DNA from: Anas platyrhynchos | Lineage: Eukaryota > Chordata > Aves > Anseriformes > Anatidae | DNA length: 64,000 nucleotides | Assembly (NCBI RefSeq): GCF_047663525.1 | Contig: NC_092589.1 | Location: 104,530,001 to 104,594,000, forward strand | Reading direction: 5' to 3' | Shown: piece after piece, positions 24,810 to 36,200 of the stretch | How the letters are laid out: each line of letters opens with the position of its first letter | How positions within the stretch are numbered: the first letter of the stretch is position 1 | The notes under the pieces: model-generated | The model's input: the letters and a program-made list of their open reading frames with translations, nothing else | What the model was told of the DNA's origin: nothing | The model's database searches: none | Translations under genes and position numbers: made by a program

Positions 24810-27800
24810 CTCTCCTCCCCTGCCATTGAATTCCAGGGAATGTTTAGGTACAGGTGATTCAGGCATCTTTTTTTTTTTTTTTTGCCTACTGTCCCTTAAA
24901 AAAAATAAAAATAATTGAAGAATCATAAAAGTTTACAGAACCCGAGCAAGCTGGTCTTAGAATGTGTTTTTAGAAACCACTTAGGCAAAGAAATCCTGGT
25001 CCATCTTAGATGAGCTATCATTACTGTTGGGTCTTTGCTAAAAGGCAAGTAGTCAAAACAGAAGTTATCTGCATTCTTTCTGAAAGTCCAAGTACTCTCA
25101 ATGACAAGAATAAAAAAAGTCCCCTTTCATATACTGAAAAAAAAAATCCAGAAGTGGGGATTAACTTTTCAGAATTTGAATTTAAAGCGTAAATGCCTTC
25201 TCTTGCAAACTGAATCACCACTGTACGTTTTGCTTGGTAGTAGTGTTTTTAGTATTGTCATGCAGAAAGAGTTCTGCTGGTCCCAGTATTGCAAAGAACC
25301 CACCACATGCTTAAACAAAGCACTGTATAGTACTTTATTCTTCAGCTTGAAAGTTGAAATGAAGACTGTGAGAAAAAAAAACAATTATTGAACACTACAG
25401 CCATGGACTACAAAATGAAGGACCTCAGTTCATATTAGCAAATAAAAAGATCTCATGAAGCTGAGCTAGTCTGATAGAAGAGAAGCAGAAGGTAGCACAG
25501 ATGGTGAAGACAGAGGAAATTATTCAGGATTCCAAGCCACACCTTGAAAGAAGCTACTAAAAAGATTATGTTGAAAATTAAGACCAGAAGGCATCCAAGA
25601 ATGACAAAGCCTCTAAACCCTTCTTTATATTCTGAAGTTGTAAATAAGTCCTGAAGTTAAATGGGTTATGGTTTGAGGGCTTGTCTTACAAAGAACAATG
25701 AAATATCAAGATTTCTTTTCATCTTTGAGAGCAAAAATATCTGAAAACCAAAGGTTGGTTCTTGAGTAGGGAAGAGGACAGAGAAGGAACAAAAATATTG
25801 TAGAACCTACATCCTACCCATCTCAGGTAAAACAAAAACTGAAACCCACACAGCACCTCCACCCCCTGCAGACTAGCATTTTCCGCCACTGCTGAAGTGG
25901 AAAAAGTTGCATTGTAAAACAGATCTAAGGTTATGATGAAGACGTTAGAGAGGTAAGTTTCTTCAGTCCAAAATGACTGCCACGCAAAAGAAGCTTGAAC
26001 TTACAAACTTAAGTTTTGGCTAAAAAGGGACAGGACCACAAACAGGCTACAAGGTTTACAAAGAGAAAACATCAAGAGGATGGAAAACAAAAATGCTGAG
26101 TGATAACAGAAAGCAAACTTAATAAAAATCTCTGATTTAGATGTCAAGACTTCTTACTGGTTTAAATGAGCATAAAGTAAAGGGGACCTCTGATATCAAT
26201 AAAAGTCCAATCTGACTAGCAGACAGAATCTCAGTACTCAGTTCTTGACTGTACTAGAAAATTCATGTAATTCTGTATTCTACCGCTGCTGTATTTTTCT
26301 GGTGTCCAAAATAGTATAATGCTGCTGCATCTCAGAACTGCTACGACAAATTCAGAAAGATTTGAAGATGCTTGGATATGTAAACTGATACAAGAATCTG
26401 TTTTGCTTTTAGCCAAGGACTACCTCCCACATTATTCTAGAAGAAATATTAAATAAAAAAATAATAATAATAAAAAAAGTTAATCCCCTGCTGATTGCTT
26501 CCCTATAGTTTAATTAGTGAGGAAGGGCAGTAAGGCATCACAGAATTTCCATTAGTTTTACTGTCCTCTACAGTCAATATTTTATGCCTATGATTTTATT
26601 TCTAGGTTCCAGGGACACATACAAAGCATTCATGCTTTCCCTTTGTTTTCTATCTTGAGAAATCTTGGACGCAAGATTTTTTAATGGACTGTTACTGTTC
26701 TCCTCTTATTTCATAAACAATACAAACACACTCAAGTGATGACAGAGAAACTCCCTTTGGGTTATTTACAGAGGTAACTCCGCAACCCAGGTTACTTCTG
26801 TAAGTAATGAGGATATGATGATAACAAAAATACTTGAAACATGAAAAAGCTCTGTACACCGCACCATGTAATAGCACGAGAAAAAACATAAAGCATGCAC
26901 TGTTGCTAAAATCCCATCTTTCAGAGAAATATACACACTCTCAAATACAACCTTTCATTACATGAAATCTCACACAACTTCCCACCTACCTTTTTCCTCC
27001 AAAAGACCACATTCTTCTGAAATATTACAAGGTGTATTTGTTGTTTATTTTTTTTCCCCACTTCTGGAGAAGGTGACCCTATGATACATTAAACTAAGAG
27101 GAAGAAATCAACTAACATCTTCTTTTTAGAATCTTATCCAGTATCACTGTATCACTGCTGTAACACATACACTTGGGGACAGAGTGGAGAAGCATCTTTT
27201 AATGCTTCTTAAGGCCCAAAAACTTGGTGTTATCAATGTCTTATTAATGACCTATAATCTCTCACGACTGAGAAAATGTTATTAAAAAAAAAAAACACAC
27301 TGTAGTTTGGAGTCTTCATGGAAGACCACACATACCTTACTAAAAACAAAACTTAACAAAATACTAGGTGTATCAGAGGAATCAGACCTGAAAAATCAAA
27401 ATACAAATATTAGACTCAGAGTTCCATAAAGAAAACTTCCTCTATCATTAGTTTTATGCTTCAGCACAAAAGAACTGAATCAGTAGTGCCAGAAGTATCA
27501 CTAAGCTGTAATAACCAAACACCTCTATTACAGAATTCCAGGTGAAGACTTTAATGAAGTTAAGTGTAAGTTACCTAAGTGTAGTATCAGAAAAACATCA
27601 GAAGAAAAGTACACATCACTACAGGGAAGAAAACAAAACAAACAAACAAACAAAAAAACCACTTTCCATCAGCTTTAAGTTTTTTTTTGTTGTTGTTATT
27701 TCTGTAACTACTATTTATTTATCAAAGGACAAACTGTACTGGATACTCAGCTTGCACAACAGACATCTTTATTGAAAAAGTTATCTAGACATAAATTTTA

Positions 27801-28596
27801 AATCATCTTTTTAAAACCATTTAAGAGGTTTTCATGTGCCAGTTAGTCTTTAGAAAATTCTAGTTCTGTTGGAAATGGTTTGAAAACATAATTTATTTTC
27901 ATATTGTTAAAAATTTCAATCTATTCATTTTTCTCCTTTTCATAGAAATTTAGAAATCTGTCAGAACATGTCAAGTTCATGAAACTCTTCCATATTCTCA
28001 TGAAGAAATTATCCTTACCCTCTTTTATACTGACAAAAGAGCCCTTAACAAAGGCAACAGAAAACTAAAAAGCAACACGCAAGGCTAACTAAAAAAAAGT
28101 AGATAAAGGTTAGTGTGTTTTTTTCTGTTTAACTGAATTTGAATTTTCCTTCAAGTTTTCCCCACCGTCGCTATCATTTGGCACAGAAAAGTGTGCCAAA
28201 ATTCTAACAGCTGTTTATCTAAGACAACTAATTAGCCAATGTATTCCTTATATAACACAACCATTTTATAGCACTAGCATGTCTAGTATAATTAACATGT
28301 TGCATTTCTCTTACATGTCTGAAAATTCACAACTAGGTATTAACACTTACATTTTACCACAATTGCTACTTTCAATTAAGAGAAACGTTCAGGTACTATC
28401 ATATTTGGCAACTTTTTAGTAATGTATTTAGAAACCTAAACAAACCTGTCACAGGTGATAAAGCTATACAGCATCAAGGCCATGGGGTGTAACACACTGA
28501 ACTAAGAATAATGGATGCTATTGGGATTTTCTGCCTGTGGCTCTCATGGCTGTACAGAGATTTTCCCATATTATTCCCATTAGGTTCAGAAAGCTT

Positions 28597-28618
28597 AAAA
28601 AAAAAAAAAAAAAAAAAA
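28597..28618. repeat. Poly-A run of 22
   Basis: An uninterrupted A run without a recognisable element next to it. Confidence 0.9.
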
Positions 28619-30113
28619 GGCTTAAGCTGGTGAGTAGCCATAAAAGTTACATAAACCCTGCAGTATTATTTGCATCCAAATTTTTCTTTTCAAAAACTAT
28701 TTTCACTCTACCATACAAACATATCTAGGCATCAGAACAAGAGGACAAGCCAAACTGTGCTCTTCATATTCAGTTAGGCAAGAAGTTATGGTTTCAAGTT
28801 CCTGTAGTGTTCAGTCATCCAGAACTAGAACGGATGCATAAACCCTCATTACAAGAGTTCTGGAAAGTGGTGAGTAGCAGAAATGAGCTTGCAGTCGTGT
28901 TTTGATTTTATACTCTTCATTCATTTCCACTCTCCATGGAACTCTTGGGTTCCACGAATCCCACAAGTCACACAGCTAGCATTCCATATTTCAGTGCTGG
29001 AAATTGTTTATGGTCCCTTAATTCCAAGAATTGTGCAACAAAACCAAGCAACTAGTAACCATAGGAACTATAGAACAGAAAAAAAAAAAAAAGAAAAAAA
29101 AAAAAAGACAAGTTTCAGCAACGAAACTGCAGTTTAATTCTTGAAAATGCTATTTTTTCATAACCTACCTGTAACATTAAACCTATGCAGTAACACATAT
29201 CTACTACACACTAAAAGATACTTCTTACTACTGTGCTGTGTTTTAAGTACTCTGTTTCTCTCTTCTAGCTCTTTTCCTCTCTCCCTTTATCAGGGCACTA
29301 CATTTCCGTTTGCTTACACCTGTATAAAACAAATTAAGACGACGCTTTAATGAAGAAGAAAAATGCACTGTCTAGTCATTTTCATGCAAAAAGATTCAAA
29401 GTCTCAGTCATATTTAATGTCCTGTTAACGAACAGCTCTTGTAGCATACTGCCCTTGAATTGTGTACGAAACATTTGCATTCTGCTGATTGCAGGAACCG
29501 TAAGGAAGCCATTAACCAGTGATCAATGCCATGAACACAGAGGACTGTATAAACTACAGCGTGCATCACTATGTCCTGCAGCTACAGCAGTTAAAAAGAG
29601 GCAGGACTGAATCACTGCTTGGAACACTTCAGCAATTTTAGGCACCCACATCCCATGCTGAGCAGAATTCAAATTGACTAGAAATCACTCTCATACAAAA
29701 TTTGGTAATTTATAATATGGGAAACCGCGTAGTTCTCTTCTGGAATTTCCTATTACTCACATCTTTATTGTGACAGTGCCTAGAAAGCTGAAGAGAGAAC
29801 ATCAAGCCCTGTGCAATCATAGACAGACACTTTGCTCCTATTGGCTTTTAGTGGTGGTGAGCAATTACACTAATTAATATAATTAGGAAACACTGAAGAG
29901 TTTTCCACTCGGCTGCCTATTTCACCCCAATCCTGGTATTTTATAAAGACTTAAGAGAAAACTTTCAGGGATCAAAAGATCTCAAAACCACATGAAATGT
30001 TAAAATTAATCTATTTGGATTATTTGAGGACTTCAACAGACAAAATGACTTAACTGGTATCTTTGATCAATACTGTGAATATCTTTAAACGAAGAAAGCT
30101 AATCTTGTTTTTC

Positions 30114-30119
30114 TTTATT
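30114..30119 (-). terminator. KIDINS220: Candidate distal KIDINS220 poly(A) signal
   Basis: TTTATT on the plus strand, that is AATAAA on the minus strand, 1.9 kb after the KIDINS220 stop codon. The distance is close to the 3' UTR length I recall for mammals, but nothing else confirms use. Confidence 0.25.
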
Positions 30120-30865
30120 ACAAAGTAATGCTTGTAAATATCTTCCTGAAACAAAACAAAACAAACAAACAAAACACCTTCTTCATCCTGAAGATTGCAG
30201 AAAAGTGAGTGATACATGGTCACTTTCCTCCTCCTTTCCATAGGAAGGTCCTATACTGAAAAACTGTTCCCAAACTTTCAGCAAAATACCATGAAGCTAC
30301 ATTGCGTTTGGAGGGTTGTTATTTGGTTTTGGGAGACTTCCAGACTAGTACCTTTTAAAACTACCTTAAAGTAATAGTCTAATAAATATATGTGCACACA
30401 GATTCCCGTTACTTCTGTAATGCGCCGATTATATTTTAATTCAGTTGAACACAGCAATTTAACAGAATCCAAAAGTGCAAAAGAGCAAGTTTCCAGATCT
30501 TTAAGTACTAGGCATCCATGGAATGAAAAAATAAAGCAGGTCTTCTTTTCTATGCCAGAGTCAACATTCTCTTGACTTGGATAACAAAGGCCATGACCAC
30601 ATGGTCCTGCTGGAGGCATCTGCTTGAGATGCACGAGATCCAAATAGGGAGGTGGCCCCCTCTCCATAGCTCAGCACTTCCTTTGGAAATGTCTGCTTTG
30701 CCACTTCCATGTATCAAATGTAGTTTTGTACTTGATGCTTACTTAGTATTGTATTAATAACAGTATTGTTTTAGAAATCTGTGATGTACTTTAATCAAAA
30801 CAACATGCACAAAACATTATTATCAAGTGAAAAAAACGAAATACCATTGCAAATAGAAATATGGA

Positions 30866-31995
30866 CACAAACTCAATAGGCCAATTTATTTTTTATTCTC
30901 TTTGTACTACCAGAGTCTAGTTTGAACAATTTTTCCCCTCAAAATCATGCAGATTTCACTGGACAGTACAAGTATTTACTACAGTAACATTCAGGTACAT
31001 TACTCAGATGACAAAAACTTTCAAATACTGTACTTCAGAAATATAGGAGCTGGCATACAGCTCAGACTAGATTCCAAAAAGTACATATTACTTTCAAAAC
31101 AGCAAAAACTACTCATTTTTTCTTTCTGGAACCAAATGGTAAACTCTGTACCAAGGAAAGATCATGCACAGCAATAGATATTCCTTAAGTTCAGACATCA
31201 TATTCATACTTTATCCTTAAAATATTTTAAAGTTACTCAGTTGTTTCCATCTATTTAGACCAGTGACCGTACCTATAATAAATAATGAATTCACTAAAAT
31301 GATAAGGCATTACCTTATAAATAACTGCCAAGTCCAATAACACATCAAGACAACGTTCCTTAAAATCCTTATCACCATTCTATCCAAAGTTCACAAAGTC
31401 AACAGCAATTACCAAACGTACAGAGAATAAAAGTAGACACATAGCCAAACAGGTACCCTAACATTTAAATTTCAACATATGTAATATATGTTGCACACAC
31501 TAATCCACTCGTTAATGCAACATTTGATAAGGCTGTCACAGGTTGTGATATTTTATCTTCTGATATCTCTGATGTCAAATGGCAAGGACGCAGTCTCCAC
31601 TTTATTTGTAAGTATGTGTGTATGTAAGACTTACATGGAAAGTTTGGGAGGGATAAATATTACATATCCCAACGCAAACATAAAATCACATTTTAATAAT
31701 TAAACCATACTTAATTCTGTAACATGTGCCCCTGACCTAACCTTTACACAGTGTTAAGGAACTGTTTTTCCATCCTAACAAATACTGGTTTTATTTCTGG
31801 GGAAGGTCTGAAGTAATTTTTTTTTTTTTTTCCTAAAGGCTCTTTCTTCTCTTCAAGAAAATGACTGAAAATAATCTAGACCTTCTATTACAGTACTGAA
31901 AACTACATAGCTTAACGTAACTACACACTGAAAGAATTCCAAACAAGCTACAAATCACGGATGTACTCTGTACTCTGTTTTAGCCTGGCTTCTTT
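30866..31995 (-). other. KIDINS220: KIDINS220 3' UTR (predicted)
   Basis: Non-coding sequence directly after the TAA stop on the minus strand. It is AT-rich and contains a pyrimidine/purine run at 31818-31832. Its end is set only by the doubled AATAAA at 30885-30897; a longer form to about 30,100 is possible. Confidence 0.5.
30885..30897 (-). terminator. KIDINS220: Candidate proximal KIDINS220 poly(A) signals
   Basis: Two minus-strand AATAAA hexamers overlap an A-rich stretch (30885-30890 and 30892-30897). They lie about 1.1 kb past the stop codon. A doubled hexamer makes this the best-looking 3' end candidate; cleavage would fall near 30,865-30,870. Confidence 0.4.
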
Positions 31996-33267
31996 TTACA
32001 GGATACTTTCTCTCTCTTCTCCAAAACCTGCCCCTTCTGAGGCAGTAACTGTGTTGAGCTCCGATGAATCTTTTGAAAGCCTAGTATAACTTGAACGTTG
32101 GCTCCGTTTGTGAGCAACACTCTTCAGGTTCTCGTTCTGAACTGCAGTTGAATTGGAACCTGAGCTAGGGTGCAAGATAATTTGAGATGAATCTCTGGTA
32201 CCTTGTATTTCTTCAAAATTTTGATTAGCTCGATTGTTTGGAGCACTGTTATTATTTAGGGTTACTGTACTAGGGGTTCTATTTAAGTTATAGACTTTCT
32301 GGCAGGCTGGCCAGTTTTCTTCTGGGCTACTTGCTATCAGGCTGCTTTCTGATGGGCTCTTCTTATCTTCTGAGCAAATAGACATACGAACCACAGCTGG
32401 ATCTTGAAGGCCACTAAGGCTGTGCGGAATTCCTCTCTTTGCACTATGACTGTCATCTTCAAGCTCAATGAGATTTGCCTTTTCAAGCTGTGAATCATCT
32501 GCTCCTTCATTATGGAGGGAATGATTGGGAGAACTTTCATTGGATCTTACACCAGAGTCAGACGAATCTTTTTTATCCAAAAGGGCATCTGTCAAGTACT
32601 CCTTTGCTTTGATGAAGGTTCTAATAGGTTCGGATCCATGTTCTGGAGATTTGGGTTGTTTGTCGATTTTTACATCTGTTTTCTTATCTTTACCTTCCTT
32701 AAGAAGTGGGGTATTATCTGACTCCTCAGTTCCTGACTCATCTTCATCACTTGGAAGCTTCTGATACCGGAGAGTAACTCCCTTAAGCTTTAAATCTGCA
32801 GCCTGGAAAATACTTGTTCTTTCTGAAGACTTCTTTCCTAGCAGAAGCTTGGAACCGGACTGATCAGATTTTTCATCTTCTTCAGTAATAGGATCCAAAG
32901 GAGATGCATCATTAGTAGAAACACCTGAAGTACTGTAATCGATAACATCATTCCTCTTCATCAGGAAGGACTTTCTTCCATCATCTTGTTTCTGCTCACC
33001 ATCTTTTCCTTTTTCTTGTTCTGCACTCGAATGCAAGGAACCCCCTGATGTACTCTGCCCCATATAGAAAGCACTCGAGCTATGAGGGGAAGACCTACCA
33101 CTTACTGTAGTGGAACTGGCACCTCCTTCTAACTGTGACATTTGAGCTATATATTCTCTATATGCATCTCTATATTCTGCCTGTACCTTGTCAGTGAGCT
33201 TTGATATTTCAATACTTGAATCTTGAGAGTTAAGACTTGAAAGACTTGGCGTTCTGCGAGTTTGTGA
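31996..33267 (-). CDS. KIDINS220: KIDINS220 last exon, Ser-rich tail and PDZ ligand
   Basis: A 1272-nt terminal coding exon, 423 codons plus TAA (31996-31998). It starts [20 protein letters not shown] after a strong pyrimidine tract and CCCCAG at 33268-33269. It is hydrophilic and Ser/Asp/Glu-rich, with conserved words [59 protein letters not shown] and [11 protein letters not shown], and ends [10 protein letters not shown]. The final ESIL is the class I PDZ ligand known to bind syntrophins. The kinesin-light-chain-binding region mapped in mammals also falls in this tail. The open frame extends 22 codons into the intron, but those are not part of the protein. Confidence 0.97.
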   Translation of the reverse strand, partial: SQTRRTPSLSSLNSQDSSIEISKLTDKVQAEYRDAYREYIAQMSQLEGGASSTTVSGRSSPHSSSAFYMGQSTSGGSLHSSAEQEKGKDGEQKQDDGRKSFLMKRNDVIDYSTSGVSTNDASPLDPITEEDEKSDQSGSKLLLGKKSSERTSIFQAADLKLKGVTLRYQKLPSDEDESGTEESDNTPLLKEGKDKKTDVKIDKQPKSPEHGSEPIRTFIKAKEYLTDALLDKKDSSDSGVRSNESSPNHSLHNEGADDSQLEKANLIELEDDSHSAKRGIPHSLSGLQDPAVVRMSICSEDKKSPSESSLIASSPEENWPACQKVYNLNRTPSTVTLNNNSAPNNRANQNFEEIQGTRDSSQIILHPSSGSNSTAVQNENLKSVAHKRSQRSSYTRLSKDSSELNTVTASEGAGFGEERESIL

Positions 33268-36200
33268 CTGGGGAAAAAAGAAAAAAAAAAGAGAATAGTT
33301 ATATGAAATATTTATTTTGACTTTTACTATCATTCTAAGTTAAGTAACAAAGCATAAAGTTTGTGCTTTTTTTTTGTTGTTATGATTAGTCATGCAACTG
33401 AAATTGTCAATGTTATATGCTCAAACCCCTCAGCAAGCAGCATATGCAAAATCTTCAATCTACTGTTCCACGATTTCCTTTCTATTTCTTTACTATAGGA
33501 TTACTGCCAGCTTTTTGTAGGATCAACAATGTTATGTATAGACTAGAATACTGAGGAACAGCTAAACACGAACAACTAAAATGTTGGTTAAAGGACTTCT
33601 ATATGCCCTGACTCCTACCCAAAGTAAAATGTAAGTATCTCAGAAATATTAACACTTGATTTTTTATGCATTATTCGCTACTTTTTATCCATACTCAGGG
33701 CAGCTATAGTTCTTCACTAACAAGATAATTATTTGATTATGTTGTACATTTCCAGGAATACTCCTTCCCTGTTTTCTCTAGAAGAGCAAACTACCTTCCT
33801 CACTCTTTCAATTTCATTTCAGATAACTCTATGGGCATCAACTATTATTTAAAACTTGCGTCTTGAAGTGTTTTTAAAGAGATTTTCTTACACTTCTTTC
33901 TGTGCTTTTGACACAAAAACAAGGTTAAAAATTTGAGTCATGCCACTTATGTTTTGAAAAACATACATTGATACTCATAGCTGTAAATGGAGTAAGGGTA
34001 ATCAGGATCTTACATATACATGTGCATATACACACTCAAATACATATCTGGGATATATATCCCAAACCTCTTTTCAGCTATATTTTCCTATTTTGATGGG
34101 ACTTTCAAGATTTTCTAGTTTAAGGCTCCAAAATCAGAGATTAAAAAGCTGCAACACGGATTTTTTGGGGAAATTCTGACCAGTATTTAGATAATCTAAT
34201 CATTCATTAACTGTATTGTCTTGTTTCTTAAAAACGAAAAAGAAAAGCACACACTTAAGATAATTTCATAAGATAAAAAACCCTGACCATAACCTATGGC
34301 AGAAACTATAGGTACAAAAGGATGTGAGCTGTGGAGTGTATGATGAGAATACGTATTGTCAAGACAATGCTCCAATGTCCTGAAGCATTGCCTGTTTAAA
34401 AAAATAATAAATATATATGTAATCTTTTCAATAATATAACTTCTGTCTAGCACATACTTAAAAAAAATCATACACAGTGTGTATACTATAAAAAACAGAA
34501 ATCCTGCAAAACATTACTGTAAGCAATAGCTTTGATTTTTTTCTTCTCGAGGAGTGATTACTGGAACAGTTTTGAGATGGGAAAGTCTAAAGCCCCTGAC
34601 TCTCAGAGAGTATGATTTAAGAGTTTTCATCTCTGCTGCACTTCAGTCTTTGTCAAGACTGAGAACTGGAAGTACCTGAACTGTCACAGCAGATTTACTT
34701 CTTGACCTGTCTGTACCTCAGAATGTAAAAAGCCTGTTACTGTACTGGTAAGCACGTAGAACACATTTTTTTATTAAATACCTGCCAACTTAAGTTACTA
34801 TGGCGTGGAGGAGCTTCATCAAGACCAATTGTGTTGAGTTCTTCAAAGCTGAAGTTAAGCGTGTAGGGAGCTTGACCAGAAAGACCTGTAAGCTCAGTGT
34901 GAGGCAACTCAGTGCTATGCCCAGGACGACGGGTAAGTTCACTGTGAGAAATCGCAGAGGCAGCATGCTCAGTCGTTCCACGAGGATCTTCCTGAACAGC
35001 CTGATTTTCTGAATTTCTCATTTCAAGTATCTTTACACACACACAAAAAAAATAAAGAGACAGAGCAAATATAATCATATAAATAGGAAAAAAAAAATCA
35101 AAACTGTTAAAGAAGGGCTGCTACACATACAATTAAGCAATTCACAAATATAAAAGTGTACTTGCATATGTGTTTGTGATCATGGCAAACTATGAAAAAG
35201 GATCTGTTTACAGACCTAGTACATTCATTGTCTTTACTACAAACCACATTTTCATATTACAGATTTTTCTTATATTTACAGAATTACTTATTATTACTGA
35301 GACCACTAAAACAATTTACATGCCACAAAACACTTCCAATAAATTTTTGTAAAAGACTGATAAATTACAGATCTTAAATTAAAAACAAATGCTCCATTTT
35401 ATAGCTTTAATCAACCTGAATCTAACAATAAATATTGTCTTACACTTATCACTGTTTTGAAAACTGATTTCACAGTTCATAGACTCACTGCAATTTTCAG
35501 AAAGAAAACTGGCAATATACTAAAAATACTTAAAATAAACCACAATTCTCTGTGATGCATACCCCTCACTATAGAACTGACATTCACTCTCAAAGTGGGA
35601 GGAGGGAAATTAGATATCTATATATGCTTCAGTAGTAGTATACTGTGAAAATGCTGCACTGAATACAAGTACATGTCAATCAAATATTGTCCATTTATCT
35701 GGTTGGCTTGATCTTTAGCTTCAATTTAATTAAAAATAGTGCTTATGCAATTGGGTGATATGCATTTCTAACAGCCTGGCTGTCCACTTCCTCTCACAAA
35801 TGTACTCCCTGTACTCACAAATGAATTCCCTGACTAACAGGACGGAGGCCTCAAAGAACTAAGTTCTGACATTTCATGGAAGTAGTCAAATTTTATAAAA
35901 AGAGGAGGAAAAAATTCAGAATTCACAATCAAGTAAGGCACAAATCCATAAATAACTAGTTCTTGGTTGCAAGTACTCAAGAAGACAAAAATCACAAAAT
36001 AATAAACACATGCTTTAAGATGTTACTTATTGTTTTAAACATAATAACAAGCAAGCAATACAAAAAAAATTATAAGGTTCATAACAGAAAAGACTAATTT
36101 ATGGTGTCCTGGAGAACTGAAGAGGAGGTCTTACCATGCTCCTGAACAGGTGCCAGTCACCAAAATTCATATTCATTTCTTTTTTCAGTTCATCAATGTT

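Larger units (their letters stand above)
24059..30865. other. AT-rich intergenic DNA before the KIDINS220 3' end
   Basis: No gene is recognised. The stretch contains an AAAAC-rich tract (24769-24809), poly-T (24868-24883), A22 (28597-28618), two poly-A runs (29079-29107) and another AAAAC tract (30147-30177). The part from about 30,100 to 30,865 could belong to a longer KIDINS220 3' UTR, since a reverse AATAAA lies at 30114-30119. Confidence 0.45.

Noticed and set aside
31818..31832. Poly-T run after the KIDINS220 stop as a retrotransposon tail
   Set aside because: There is no element sequence next to it; it sits in the likely 3' UTR.
33268..33333. Extra 22 residues before SQTRRTPS in the last KIDINS220 exon
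   Set aside because: They are intron: the stretch is the T-rich tract and CAG acceptor, and the upstream exon joins exactly at SWQ-SQTRR.
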